DNA of 27,903 nt from Myxococcales bacterium (GCA_020430865.1 JAGQIY010000529.1:1-27903), one strand, 5' to 3'. Counted from the stretch's first letter, positions 15,651-23,426 are shown. Program-made: numbers and translations. The notes: generated by a model from the letters alone, not told the origin.

Positions 15651-16361
15651 TCAGAACGCGTAGCGCAGGGACGCGATGCCGAGCCACATCATCTCGGTGG
15701 CGGTGGAGCGCGAACGCGCGAAGCCGGAGTCGTAGTTGCGGGCGCCGCCAGCCACGGACAGCGCGAAATGCGGACTCACCTGGTACCACTCGAGACCGAG
15801 CAGGCCGCCGAAGTAGGGGTTCAGGTCCGCGGCGTCGCGATAGCCGTAGACCTGCAGCACGTCTTCGCTCGCCTTGGCTGCACCCACGCTGCCTTGGAGG
15901 TAGATACCGAAGCGATCCGTCGGGCGCACCGTGAAGCGCAGCCCACCGCCAAAACCCCAGATCGCGAAGGCGCGTGGCTGAGGTGGCGGGTTGGCGTAGC
16001 TGGTGTTGGCGAACATCAAGTCGCCCTCACCGAACACCATCGCCCACTTGAAGATCTCGTACCCGGCCTGAAGGTGGAACCACGGCGAGGTGGGCGTGAC
16101 GTTCTTCAGCGTACCGACGTAGCCCATGGCGCCGAGACCGCTCTCGACCACCACGCCATGGGAGCGCGGAGGTCGCGGGGGCGCTTCGTCGTCGCCTTCA
16201 GCGGGCTCATCGCCGCGGGTGTCGGGCAACGAGCGGGCATCGAGCCAGGCCTCGATCTCTTCGCGACTCGGTTGCTTCCCATCGCTGGCTTCTTCCGCCG
16301 CCATGGCCAGCGACGACCAGCACACCAGCGCCGCGCAAGGCAGGATCCAACGAACACCCAC
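15651..16361 (-). CDS. Outer-membrane beta-barrel-like protein
   Basis: The 236-residue product starts at GTG 16361 with a signal peptide (GVRWILPCAALVCWSSLAMA, cleavage near residue 21). A charged, Pro-rich linker (about 22-68) precedes a domain of alternating strands rich in Gly, Tyr, Phe and Trp: VVVESGLGAMGYVG, WFHLQAGYEIFKWAMVFGEG, AIWGFGGGLRFTVRP, FGIYLQGSVGAAK, and a final strand MMWLGIASLRYAF ending in Phe. The terminal aromatic residue is the usual signal for barrel insertion in the outer membrane. Small barrels of this kind are numerous in myxobacteria, some in gliding complexes, but I have no reason to place this one there. It converges with the FAD monooxygenase gene. Confidence 0.78.
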   Translation of the reverse strand: MGVRWILPCAALVCWSSLAMAAEEASDGKQPSREEIEAWLDARSLPDTRGDEPAEGDDEAPPRPPRSHGVVVESGLGAMGYVGTLKNVTPTSPWFHLQAGYEIFKWAMVFGEGDLMFANTSYANPPPQPRAFAIWGFGGGLRFTVRPTDRFGIYLQGSVGAAKASEDVLQVYGYRDAADLNPYFGGLLGLEWYQVSPHFALSVAGGARNYDSGFARSRSTATEMMWLGIASLRYAF

Positions 16362-16451
16362 GCCGCGAGACTACCGCGAATTCACACGAGAATCACCGGC
16401 AGATTTCGCGGCTCGGCTCAGCGCCTCGGCTCGTTGCGAGGGACGCGGGGC

Positions 16452-17006
16452 TCAGTCGGGGATGAAGTCCTTGCGGGTGTAGAGCGGCTTGAACGCGAGA
16501 CCGCCGCCGAGAATCGTCTCGGCGCCGCCCTCGAGACGATCGACCAGCGCCGCGATGCCCACGACCTCGGCGCCTTCGGCCCTGAGGGTCTCCACCGCGC
16601 GCAGCGAGGAGCCGCCGGTGGTCACCACGTCTTCCAGCATCACGACGCGCAGCCCGGGCTTCAGCGCCTTGTCGCCTTCCACCATCTTCGCGCTGCCGTG
16701 ATCCTTGCGCTGCTTGCGGATGTACAGCGCAGGCAGGTCGCGCCCTCGCTGGTGACTGACCAGGGAGACGGCGCTCGCTAGCGGACACCCGCCGAGCTCC
16801 ACGCCACCCACCGCATCACACTCGGGCAGCTCACTCAGCAGGTCGAACATCAGCTCACCAACCAGCGCGTGGCCCTCGGCGGTCAGCACCGTTTGCTTGC
16901 AGTCGATGAAGAAGTCGCTCTCACGACCGCTCGCCAGGATCACCTTCTTGCGCGCGAAGCTCCGCTCTCGAAGCAGCTCGAGCAGGCGTTGCCGTCGGTG
17001 GCTCAT
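16452..17006 (-). CDS. pyrE: Orotate phosphoribosyltransferase
   Basis: PyrE joins orotate to PRPP to form OMP in pyrimidine synthesis. The 184-residue length fits the family. The PRPP-binding loop VVMLEDVVTTGGSS is at residues 121-134, the mobile loop with basic residues RKQRKDHG at 97-104, and the N-terminal substrate region LASGRESDFFIDCK at 24-37. The gene starts three bases after the stop of a bactofilin gene on the same strand, so it is the last gene of the three-bactofilin operon. No other pyrimidine gene is present. Pairing with cytoskeletal genes may only reflect a shared transcript. Confidence 0.95.
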   Translation of the reverse strand: MSHRRQRLLELLRERSFARKKVILASGRESDFFIDCKQTVLTAEGHALVGELMFDLLSELPECDAVGGVELGGCPLASAVSLVSHQRGRDLPALYIRKQRKDHGSAKMVEGDKALKPGLRVVMLEDVVTTGGSSLRAVETLRAEGAEVVGIAALVDRLEGGAETILGGGLAFKPLYTRKDFIPD

Positions 17007-17009
17007 GGA

Positions 17010-17618
17010 TCAGCGAGCCTTTCGCTTCTTCTTTGCTTGCGCGCCGCGACGTACCGCGGGCACCACGGGCGCCGGGGGCTTGCGGCTCTTGGCTGCCTTC
17101 GACTCGCTCTTCGGCTTGGAAGGCTTCTCCTTCGGCTCCGCCTTCTCTTCGCTCTTCGACTTCGCCGGGCTGGCCTGGGTCTTCGCCGGGGCCGCGCTGG
17201 GGCGGCGGCTGGGCGCGGCGGCTCGGGGGGCCGCACTCGTGCTGCGAGAGGGGATGCTGCGCGCCGCAGCGGCGCTGCGGACTGCTGGACGAGGCGCGGG
17301 TTCACCCTCGGTCTGGACCAGACCGCGGACCAACGCGCCCTCGGCGATTCCAATCCGCGCGGCAATGATGTCGCCCACCACGCGCGCTCCGGACTCGACG
17401 CTGATGCTGTCGCCGGCCTTCAGATCGCCAGCGACCTGGCCCGCCACGCGCAGGCTCGCGCCCTGGATGCTGCCGCGTACACGGCCGCCTTCTCCAAGCA
17501 CCACATCGCCTTCCATGACGATGTCACCCTCGACCTGGCCTTCGACCACCAGCGAACCGCTGCCGGTGACGTTTCCGCGAATGCGCGTCGTCGCGCCAAT
17601 GACCGACTCGTCAGACAT
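17010..17618 (-). CDS. Bactofilin with long basic C-terminal tail
   Basis: The 202-residue protein has a bactofilin beta-helix domain at about residues 4-105, with the characteristic short strands and turns (IRGNVTGSGSLVVEGQVEGD, VRGSIQGASLRVAGQVAGD). Bactofilins polymerise without nucleotide into filaments at the membrane and organise cell shape and, in Myxococcus, chromosome and GTPase positioning. The remaining ~95 residues are a disordered Ala/Pro/Ser/Lys-rich tail ending in AKKKRKAR. Long basic tails of this sort occur in some Myxococcus bactofilins and can recruit partners. A ribosome binding site (GAGGTAGAGG) lies upstream, 11 bases separate it from the preceding bactofilin, and pyrE follows 3 bases on. 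Confidence 0.92.
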   Translation of the reverse strand: MSDESVIGATTRIRGNVTGSGSLVVEGQVEGDIVMEGDVVLGEGGRVRGSIQGASLRVAGQVAGDLKAGDSISVESGARVVGDIIAARIGIAEGALVRGLVQTEGEPAPRPAVRSAAAARSIPSRSTSAAPRAAAPSRRPSAAPAKTQASPAKSKSEEKAEPKEKPSKPKSESKAAKSRKPPAPVVPAVRRGAQAKKKRKAR

Positions 17619-17629
17619 GCGCCTCTACC

Positions 17630-17944
17630 TCACGCATCCATGTCGACGTTGCCCTTGAACGAGGCACCGTCTGCAATCGTCAGGCGAGCTGCCTTGACGT
17701 CTCCGATCAGGCGGCCACCCGCCTGGATGTCCACCCGCTCCGAGGCGGTCACGTTGCCCGTCACTCTTCCGGCGACGCTGAGCGAAGCGGCGTTGATGTC
17801 CGCTTCGACGGTGCCCTCGGTACCGACGGACACCACGTCACCTGCGGTCAACGTGCCGCGCAGGGTGCCGTGCACCACGACCTCTTCGTCACTCGTGAGC
17901 TCGCCTTCGATGCTGAGCCCTTCACCAATCACCGTGCCTGCCAT
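17630..17944 (-). CDS. Bactofilin, minimal single-domain form
   Basis: The 104-residue protein is almost nothing but the bactofilin core (LSIEGELTSDEEVVVHGTLR, TVEADINAASLSVAGRVTGN, RLIGDVKAARLTIADG), with no N- or C-terminal tail of note. Its start is fixed by GGAGGA (17952-17957) about 7 bases upstream of ATG. A tail-less bactofilin would be expected to co-polymerise with, or cap, the tailed versions encoded on either side. It is the middle gene of three bactofilins, separated by 59 bases from the first and 11 from the third. Confidence 0.93.
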   Translation of the reverse strand: MAGTVIGEGLSIEGELTSDEEVVVHGTLRGTLTAGDVVSVGTEGTVEADINAASLSVAGRVTGNVTASERVDIQAGGRLIGDVKAARLTIADGASFKGNVDMDA

Positions 17945-18003
17945 GGGGAAATCCTCCGTGAAGCTATCGCATGCCGCGCGCGATCCTCGCGCCGCAGCTG
18001 CGC

Positions 18004-18345
18004 CTAGAAGTCGAGCTCGAACTCCGTCTCCAGCCGCACCGCAACGCGGGCGCCGGGATCGATGGTCACCTGGGAGCCAATCAACGTGCCGCGCACGGTC
18101 GCTCCGTCCCGCACCGTGATCGGACCCGTGGTGCGCGCGTCGCCGATCAGCGAGCCCGCCAGATCCAGCGACTCCGCGGCGACGTCACCTTCGACCGCAG
18201 CGTTCGCCAGGACCTCCATCGGTCCGCTGATCGCGACGTCGCCGCGCACGCTGCCTTCGAGGCGGAGCGAGCCGTTGCCACTGACGCGCCCCACGAGCTG
18301 GGTAGACGCGCCGATCACGCTGGTTTCTTGAGAACTGCTTGCCAT
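18004..18345 (-). CDS. Bactofilin, first of three
   Basis: The 113-residue protein starts at ATG 18345 (an in-frame GTG lies at 18354). After a short Ser-rich N-terminus (MASSSQETS) comes the bactofilin repeat domain: STQLVGRVSGNGSLRLEGSV, NAAVEGDVAAESLDLAGSLI, ATVRGTLIGSQVTIDPGARV. It ends in an acidic-hydrophobic ETEFELDF. It begins the operon that continues through two more bactofilins to pyrE. Its start lies 68 bases downstream (on the minus strand) of a possible multi-stem structure at 18413-18456. In Myxococcus three bactofilins (BacN, BacO, BacP) are also encoded together; here they are joined to pyrE, and no ParAB/PadC gene is seen beside them. Confidence 0.92.
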   Translation of the reverse strand: MASSSQETSVIGASTQLVGRVSGNGSLRLEGSVRGDVAISGPMEVLANAAVEGDVAAESLDLAGSLIGDARTTGPITVRDGATVRGTLIGSQVTIDPGARVAVRLETEFELDF

Positions 18346-18378
18346 CGAAGCCACCGTCGGCCGGTCGGCACGCTAGTA

Positions 18379-18388
18379 CCGACGTCGG
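18379..18388. promoter_or_regulatory. Perfect 10-base palindrome upstream of the bactofilin operon
   Basis: CCGACGTCGG lies 34 bases before the first bactofilin ATG. Its position would suit an operator or part of a leader structure. A 10-base palindrome is not rare in GC-rich DNA, so this is weak. Confidence 0.2.
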
Positions 18389-18412
18389 CAGGTTGAAATC
18401 GCGAACTTTGGA

Positions 18413-18456
18413 GGGGTTCTATACGCCGCGTTCGGCGTCCCTAACAGGGCAACCCC
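18413..18456 (-). other. Possible three-stem RNA structure in bactofilin operon leader
   Basis: Perfect complements nest here: outer GGGGTT (18413-18418) with AACCCC (18451-18456), inside it ACGCCG (18423-18428) with CGGCGT (18433-18438) around a 4-base loop, and CCCT (18439-18442) with AGGG (18446-18449) around a 3-base loop. On the minus strand this would be a three-way junction between trmH and the bactofilins. No U-run follows, so it is not a standard terminator. Confidence 0.35.
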
Positions 18457-18514
18457 GGTAGCACAGGGCTGCGCCCGGAGTCACCCCCGGTCGCTCCGCG
18501 CACGGCGAGTTGTC

Positions 18515-19228
18515 TCAGCGGGGCTGCAAATTGGCCAGGATCTCGCCCGCGCGATGCACCGAGCGGAACAACCCTCGGGCATACAGCCGGCGCTGATCGT
18601 CAGCAGGCAAGTCCCCGGTCCGGTCCCGCGTCGCCGCTGCCAGCAGCACGGCGGCAGAGACGCTGACGTTCAGGCTCTCCACGAAGCCACGCATCGGCAC
18701 GCGCACGCTGCGCTCAGCGGCCTCCAGCAACACCTCGCCGATCCCCTCGTGCTCGTTGCCCAGCACCAGCGCGAGCTTGGGGATGTGGACCAGATCCTCG
18801 GGGAGCAGGTCACCCTCGGGATGCGTCGCGACGAGCGTGAAGCCCGAGTCTCGCAGGCTCGCGATGGCCTCGAGGGGGCTCTCGTGCACGATCACGTCGA
18901 CCCAGCGCTCGGTGCCCCGCGCCACACCGGTGGACACGAAGAAGCTGTCCTCGGCCTGGGGCACCACGTGGATCTGCTGCACGCCGAAGGCCTCTGCGCT
19001 GCGCACGATGGCTGCTCCGTTGTGGGGGTCGTGAGGCTCGTCCATCACCACGGTCACGCTCGACAAGCGCTGCGCGATCACCTCGCGCATGCGCTGCTGG
19101 CGTGAGCTCAGGGTGAGCGGCTCCAGCGCCTCGACCACGCCCTCGACCGTCCACGGTGTGGGCCACGGTAACGCGGTGCTGTACAGCTCGCTGACCTCGA
19201 CGACGTCGTCTTCTTCCTGTCGCTTCAC
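18515..19228 (-). CDS. trmH: tRNA (guanosine-18-2'-O)-methyltransferase, TrmH type
   Basis: TrmH 2'-O-methylates G18 in the tRNA D-loop with SAM, using a SPOUT knot fold. The 237-residue product shows the family motifs in order: MDEPHDPHNGAAIVRSAEA (motif 1, with the Asn and Arg of the active site), LVLGNEHEGI (motif 2), and VPMRGFVESLNVSVSAAVLL (motif 3, knot). The helical ends before motif 1 (RQQRMREVIAQRLSS) and after motif 3 (DDQRRLYARGLFRSVHRAGE) follow E. coli TrmH, which has a similar length. The GTG at 19228 was chosen because GAGG lies 7-8 bases upstream; a GTG at 19273 would add 15 residues. It is divergent from the Dyp peroxidase gene. Confidence 0.88.
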   Translation of the reverse strand: MKRQEEDDVVEVSELYSTALPWPTPWTVEGVVEALEPLTLSSRQQRMREVIAQRLSSVTVVMDEPHDPHNGAAIVRSAEAFGVQQIHVVPQAEDSFFVSTGVARGTERWVDVIVHESPLEAIASLRDSGFTLVATHPEGDLLPEDLVHIPKLALVLGNEHEGIGEVLLEAAERSVRVPMRGFVESLNVSVSAAVLLAAATRDRTGDLPADDQRRLYARGLFRSVHRAGEILANLQPR

Positions 19229-19418
19229 GGGCGCACCTCGTTCGTTTCCTGCTGACGCGCGCGAGCTTATCACCTCCCTTCGTCGCTCGGGTCAACAGCC
19301 GCGGTCGCCGAGCGCCCTGGCGTTCGTCTGGTCCCGGTCTCTGCGGCGTTCATCCTGCGGCGTCGAGCTGCGCTGTTTGTCTTGCGCCATGGCAGCTGAG
19401 CGCGATGATGAGCGCGCC

Positions 19419-20303
19419 ATGAGCTTTCAGCCCGCCATCATGCAGCCGCTGCCGCAGTTCGGTCGTTACCTGTTCCTGCGTCAGATCCCCGACACGGATC
19501 CGCGCCCGGTGCTCGAAGCGCTGGCCGAGTCGGCATGGAATGCCTCATGGGTTCTGGGGGTGAGCCACAGCCTCGCGGCCGCCTTGGGTGCGGACGTGGA
19601 CGCTTTGCGGGAGATCCCGGCTCTGAGCGGCCCTGGCGTGTCTTCACCTTCGACGCCGTGTGCGCTCTGGGTGTGGTTGCGCGGCGATGCACCGGGGCAG
19701 CTCCTGCTCGAGAGCCAGCGTCTGCTGAGGAGGCTCGCCCCAGGCTTCGAACTCACGCGCGCGGTGTCCGCGTTCACCCATGACACCAACCGCGATCTGA
19801 GCGGCTACGAGGACGGCACCGAGAACCCCAAGGGAGACGAAGCCGTCGCCGCCGCCATTCGCCCCGAGGGTCCGCCAGGCATCGCCGGCTCGAGCTACGT
19901 GGCGGTGCAGCTGTGGCAGCATGATTTCGAGGCCCTCGAGCGGATCCTCCCGGAACAGCGTGACCTGGTGATCGGGCGCCGCGTCTCCGACAACGAGGAG
20001 CTGGGGGACGCCCCGGAATCCGCCCACGTCAAGCGCACGGCTCAGGAGAGCTTCGAGCCCGAGGCCTTCGTCTGGCGCCGCTCCATGCCCTGGAGCGATG
20101 GCGCCGACGCAGGACTGATGTTCGTGGCCTTCGGGAGCTCGTTCGACGCCTTCGAGGCCCAGCTGAGGCGCATGGTTGGCCTGGAAGACGGCATCACCGA
20201 TGCGCTGTTTCGCTTCACCACGCCGCTCACCGGCAACTACTTCTGGTGTCCTCCGCTGCGCGACGGAAGGCTCGATCTGCGCGCGCTGTCGAAGCAGGCG
20301 TGA
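19419..20303 (+). CDS. Dyp-type heme peroxidase, YfeX-like
   Basis: The 294-residue protein carries the Dyp family signature GYEDGTENP at 129-137, with Asp132 as distal residue, proximal heme ligand His203 in ESAHVKRT, and the Arg pair RR at 220-221 near the distal side; LMFVAFGSSFDAFEAQL and FTTPLTGNYFWCPP are also typical of the YfeX group. These enzymes oxidise dyes or porphyrinogens with H2O2. There is no Tat signal, so it is cytosolic, and the C-terminus (LDLRALSKQA) lacks the encapsulin-targeting peptide seen in some relatives. The frame is open far upstream; ATG 19419 was chosen because the conserved part begins near residue 5, with ATG 19389 as an alternative. Confidence 0.9.
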   Translation: MSFQPAIMQPLPQFGRYLFLRQIPDTDPRPVLEALAESAWNASWVLGVSHSLAAALGADVDALREIPALSGPGVSSPSTPCALWVWLRGDAPGQLLLESQRLLRRLAPGFELTRAVSAFTHDTNRDLSGYEDGTENPKGDEAVAAAIRPEGPPGIAGSSYVAVQLWQHDFEALERILPEQRDLVIGRRVSDNEELGDAPESAHVKRTAQESFEPEAFVWRRSMPWSDGADAGLMFVAFGSSFDAFEAQLRRMVGLEDGITDALFRFTTPLTGNYFWCPPLRDGRLDLRALSKQA

Positions 20304-20354
20304 GCGCTCCGCCCAGCGCTCGAGGGGCACGCCGCATGCCCGACGGGGTTGGCC

Positions 20355-21572
20355 ATGTGGCTTGACGTCGTACTGGTGCTGGTGGCGCTGGCGCTGCTTG
20401 GCTGCTTGCTCTGGCCCAAGCTGCGCGACAACGAACTCTGGCGCGCGACCGTCACGCCCCTCGCCTCGATCATCGGTAGTGGTTTCCTGGTGGTCGTGCC
20501 CCTGCTTGGCCACGCGGTGGGCGTCTTTGCCCCCATCGCCATCATCGGGGTCGTGCTGATCGCCTACGTGATCGGCACCGCGGTGCGCTTCAACATCAAG
20601 CACGCCGAAGAGCTCCTGGGCGGCGACGACGCTCCGAGGAGCCTGCGCTGGCTGGAGGATGCGTCGGACCTCGCGCTGTCGGCTTCCTACGTGGTCTCGG
20701 TCGCCTTCTACCTGAGCCTGCTCGCGTCGTTCGTGCTCAAGGGGATCGGCCACGAGAGCCAGCTCGTGGGGCGCATCATCACCACGCTGATCCTGGGCTT
20801 GATCGGCGTCTCTGGCTTCTTCAAGGGGCTCAAGCTGCTCGAGCGCCTCGAGGAGTACTCGGTCTCCGTCAAGCTCTCGATCATCCTCGCGCTGCTCGTC
20901 GGTTGGTTCGTCTACGACACGGGTCACCTCGGCGACGTTCCCGCCTCTCACATCACCTCGAGGGACCCGTGGCATCTGGCGCGCGTTCTGGCGGGCGTCC
21001 TGATCGTGGTGCAGGGCTTCGAGACTTCCCGCTACCTTGGAGACGAATATTCCGCAGAGAAACGTGTTAAGACCATGCGCTGGGCGCAGCTGATCGCTGG
21101 TGCGATCTACATCGCCTTCCTCACCCTCACCCTGCCCACGCTGAAGCTGCTCCCCGACAGTGTGGACGAGACGGCGGTCATCGACCTCTCGTCCGCGGTC
21201 GCTAGCGTGTTGCCCGCGATGCTGGTGGTCGCGGCGGTGATGAGCCAGTTCAGCGCGGCGGTCGCGGACACGGTCGGCGCTGGCGGACTGCTCGAGCAGA
21301 GCCTGGGTGATAAGTTGCCGCGAGGAAAAAATCTGGGGTACGCCCTGGTGGCGGGCGCCGGGATCGCCCTGGTCTGGACCTGCAACATCTTCACCATCGT
21401 CGCCCTGGCGTCACGGGCGTTCGCCATCTACTACGCCCTGCAGGCCACCATCGCCGCGAAGGTGGCAGGCACCCTCGACGACTCGCGGCATCGCGGCTGG
21501 GTCCAGGCGGCCTTCGCCGGGCTCGCCGTGTTGCTGGTGGGAGTGGCGGTGATCGCAATTCCTGCAGGCTGA
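20355..21572 (+). CDS. APC-like multi-pass membrane protein
   Basis: The 405-residue protein has about 11-12 hydrophobic segments, beginning directly at the N-terminus. Segment 2, PLASIIGSGFLVVVPLLG, has the broken-helix Ile-Gly-Ser-Gly pattern of transmembrane helix 1 in LeuT-fold/APC transporters, and VVQGFETSRYLGDEYSAEKR recalls the Gly-Phe-Glu of helix 6 followed by a cytoplasmic loop. A role in uptake or exchange of an amino acid-like or other small solute is plausible but the substrate is unknown. The ATG at 20355 follows a GGGG run; a TTG lies two codons before. The gene is 51 bases after the peroxidase gene on the same strand and may be co-transcribed. Confidence 0.75.
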   Translation: MWLDVVLVLVALALLGCLLWPKLRDNELWRATVTPLASIIGSGFLVVVPLLGHAVGVFAPIAIIGVVLIAYVIGTAVRFNIKHAEELLGGDDAPRSLRWLEDASDLALSASYVVSVAFYLSLLASFVLKGIGHESQLVGRIITTLILGLIGVSGFFKGLKLLERLEEYSVSVKLSIILALLVGWFVYDTGHLGDVPASHITSRDPWHLARVLAGVLIVVQGFETSRYLGDEYSAEKRVKTMRWAQLIAGAIYIAFLTLTLPTLKLLPDSVDETAVIDLSSAVASVLPAMLVVAAVMSQFSAAVADTVGAGGLLEQSLGDKLPRGKNLGYALVAGAGIALVWTCNIFTIVALASRAFAIYYALQATIAAKVAGTLDDSRHRGWVQAAFAGLAVLLVGVAVIAIPAG

Positions 21573-21632
21573 GTCGGGCACCCGGCGAGGGCCTGGGCGA
21601 GGGGGCGGCGCCGTGCTAGCTCCAGCAGCGAC

Positions 21633-22187
21633 ATGAGGATGGCGTACGTCTTGGGAGCCGCGATCATCGGCGCAGCGGGCATCGGCTTGTTCTTGACCAA
21701 CCCCAAGGACCAGGGGAAGGGCCAGACGCGAGTCGCTGCCGAGAACACGGAGCTACCTCCGGGCCATCCCCCGACGACCCCGGGAGACGATCCGGGAGGA
21801 GCGATGCCACCAGGACACCCGGCGGTCGGGAACGACATGCCGCCGGGACACCCGGCGGTGGGCAACGAGATGCCTCCAGGGCACCCCGGAACGGGAAGCG
21901 GCGAACCCGCCCAGGGCGACGCTGCCAAGAACGTCAGCGGTGAGGTGCTGGAGACGATTCAAGTCAGCTCCTACACCTACGTGCGCCTCAAGACGGAGCA
22001 GGGCGAGGCCTGGGCCGCCGTCGGCAAGACCGAGCTGCAGAAGGGGCAGAAGATCGAGATCCAGCGGGTGACGCTGATGCACGACTTCTCGAGCCCGACC
22101 CTGGGCCGCACCTTCAAGGAAATCTACTTCGGCAACCTGGCTCCGACGCAACCGCACGGAGACAAGGCTGGCGGCGCGGCGCTCTGA
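21633..22187 (+). CDS. NrfJ-like exported protein with PPGHP repeats
   Basis: The 184-residue product has one N-terminal hydrophobic segment (YVLGAAIIGAAGIGLFL) acting as a signal or anchor, a Pro/Gly/His-rich region (about 40-90) with five PPGHP-type units, and a C-terminal domain (about 100-172) that reads SGEVLETIQVSSYTYVRL, EAWAAVGKTELQKGQKIE, HDFSSPTLGRTFKEIYFG. The last domain matches the small OB-like family that includes NrfJ, found beside nitrite reductases and in other periplasmic redox contexts. No nitrite reductase or cytochrome gene is in the window. The His-containing repeats might bind metal; that is inference. It follows the transporter gene by 60 bases. Confidence 0.75.
   Translation: MRMAYVLGAAIIGAAGIGLFLTNPKDQGKGQTRVAAENTELPPGHPPTTPGDDPGGAMPPGHPAVGNDMPPGHPAVGNEMPPGHPGTGSGEPAQGDAAKNVSGEVLETIQVSSYTYVRLKTEQGEAWAAVGKTELQKGQKIEIQRVTLMHDFSSPTLGRTFKEIYFGNLAPTQPHGDKAGGAAL
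21804..21902 (+). repeat. Three tandem 33-base units encoding MPPGHPAVGN(D/E)
   Basis: Units start at 21804, 21837 and 21870. The first two encode MPPGHPAVGND and MPPGHPAVGNE, the third diverges to MPPGHPGTGSG. Differences are mostly at third codon positions (cca/ccg/cct), so the repeat is kept at the protein level. Confidence 0.85.
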
Positions 22188-22195
22188 GGTGCGCT

Positions 22196-22213
22196 GAGCC
22201 CTCCGCCGGGCTC
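22196..22213 (+). terminator. Possible terminator hairpin after the NrfJ-like gene
   Basis: GAGCCC and GGGCTC form a perfect 6-base stem with a 6-base loop, 8 bases after the stop codon. No T-run follows, so it may be a weak terminator or a 3'-end stabiliser. Confidence 0.3.
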
Positions 22214-22265
22214 TACCAAGGATTGCCGTGTGCGCGGCGCGGGTTTCGCACTAGGTTGACGCGCC

Positions 22266-23357
22266 GTGGGAGCCTTGGTCAGCACTGCGCGAGATCGGTC
22301 GACCCTGCTGGGTTGGGCGCTGCTCGCCATCTGCTCGACCCTTCCCTCCACGGCCGGCGCCCAGAGCGCCGCAAGGCTCAGCGTGCTGCGGGAGGGGGAT
22401 GCGCTGAGCTGTCCCGGGCACGCGGAGCTGGTCTCTCGGGTCGAGGTGCTGCTCGAGCGGCCCTTCAGCGCCGCGACCAGCGATCCAGTCGAGTTGCTTG
22501 TGCACTTCCGGCGCACGCCGGCGGGGCTCCAGGCCGAGGTGCGCATGACGGGTCAGCGTAGCGGTGTCCGACGTATCCGTACGGATGCGCAGCCCGGGAC
22601 CCAGGGGGAATGCGACGAGCTGGGCGCAGCAGCTGCGCTGGCCATCAGCATGCTGCTGGATCCAACCTTCCTGGGTGCGGAGGATGTGCCAGACTCGCCG
22701 TACGAGACGTCGTCCGGCGACGACCTCCCGACGTCCCCCGACCCCGGAGCGCCACCCGATCTCGCGCCGCGCCTGATCCCGCCGCCGCTTCCGGCGGCCG
22801 CGCCGTCGCCGGTCTCCGCGGACCCCGGCGGGCGCCGGTTGCCCTTGGTCACGCCAGATTGGTCGCTGGGCCTGGGACCGGCCGAGAGCGATGGGTTGCT
22901 GGGCGGCCAGAGCTTCGGGCTCCAGCTCCAGCTCGGTATTTTCCTTGGGGATAATGCGCGGGTTGGTCTGCTCGGGCGCCGCTTTGCTACCGCGACTCAT
23001 CGGCTGGGCGAGGGCGAGGTCGACGTCGACTTGTGGCAGCTGGGCGCGGAGGGCTGCTACTACGGTGGCGAGCGCCCGCTGCAGCTCGGGGCGTGCGGCG
23101 CTTTGCTCGGCGGGGCGATCCGCGGCGAGGCGTTCGGATTTCAGCAGGTATCCGCCGCGACCCATGCCTGGTTCGGCGCCGAGGCCGGGGTCGCCGCGCT
23201 CTGGAGCTTCGCGCCAGGTTGGTGGGTTGGAGGCGACCTGCGCCTGGTGGTCCCCTTCAATCGCGACGAGTTCCTGGTGCGCGGGGTGGGCCAGCTCACG
23301 CCGGGAAACGACGTTGCTCAGACGGCTCAGATTTCCCTCGGCTTCCGCATCGAGTGA
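22266..23357 (+). CDS. Secreted protein with barrel-like C-terminal domain, near ECF sigma factor
   Basis: The 363-residue product starts at GTG 22266 with a signal peptide (about 1-33, cleavage near AGAQ). The N-terminal domain (34-140) has two Cys and a pattern LLVHFRRTPAGLQAEVRMTG; a Pro-rich linker (about 140-190) follows, and the C-terminal half has Gly/aromatic strands (SFGLQLQLGIFLGDN, AWFGAEAGVAALWSFAPGWW) ending TAQISLGFRIE, as in an outer-membrane barrel. Proteins of this layout are common in myxobacteria next to ECF sigma genes; their function is unknown. It lies 69 bases before the sigma factor gene on the same strand, which suggests it may be a target or partner of that system. 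Confidence 0.72.
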   Translation: MGALVSTARDRSTLLGWALLAICSTLPSTAGAQSAARLSVLREGDALSCPGHAELVSRVEVLLERPFSAATSDPVELLVHFRRTPAGLQAEVRMTGQRSGVRRIRTDAQPGTQGECDELGAAAALAISMLLDPTFLGAEDVPDSPYETSSGDDLPTSPDPGAPPDLAPRLIPPPLPAAAPSPVSADPGGRRLPLVTPDWSLGLGPAESDGLLGGQSFGLQLQLGIFLGDNARVGLLGRRFATATHRLGEGEVDVDLWQLGAEGCYYGGERPLQLGACGALLGGAIRGEAFGFQQVSAATHAWFGAEAGVAALWSFAPGWWVGGDLRLVVPFNRDEFLVRGVGQLTPGNDVAQTAQISLGFRIE

Positions 23358-23426
23358 TCGCTCGGCCGGCCGCTGTACACTCACCCTGGTAGGCCTCGAC
23401 TCGGGTCCCCCGAGACCTCGAACGCA

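Noticed and set aside
18393..18425. TTGAAA and TATACG on the plus strand as a promoter
   Set aside because: Spacing is about 21 bases and there is no plus-strand gene to serve; the genes on either side are on the minus strand.
19419..20303. Encapsulin cargo role for the Dyp peroxidase
   Set aside because: The C-terminus lacks the targeting peptide and no encapsulin shell gene is nearby.
20325..20341. GGGCA/TGCCC hairpin after the peroxidase gene as a terminator
   Set aside because: Only 5 base pairs with a 7-base loop and no T-run; the downstream gene starts 14 bases later, so termination there is doubtful.
19644..20975. Minus-strand ORF of 443 codons opposite the Dyp peroxidase and transporter genes
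   Set aside because: The plus strand encodes recognisable proteins over the whole stretch; the antisense product is low-complexity and charged.
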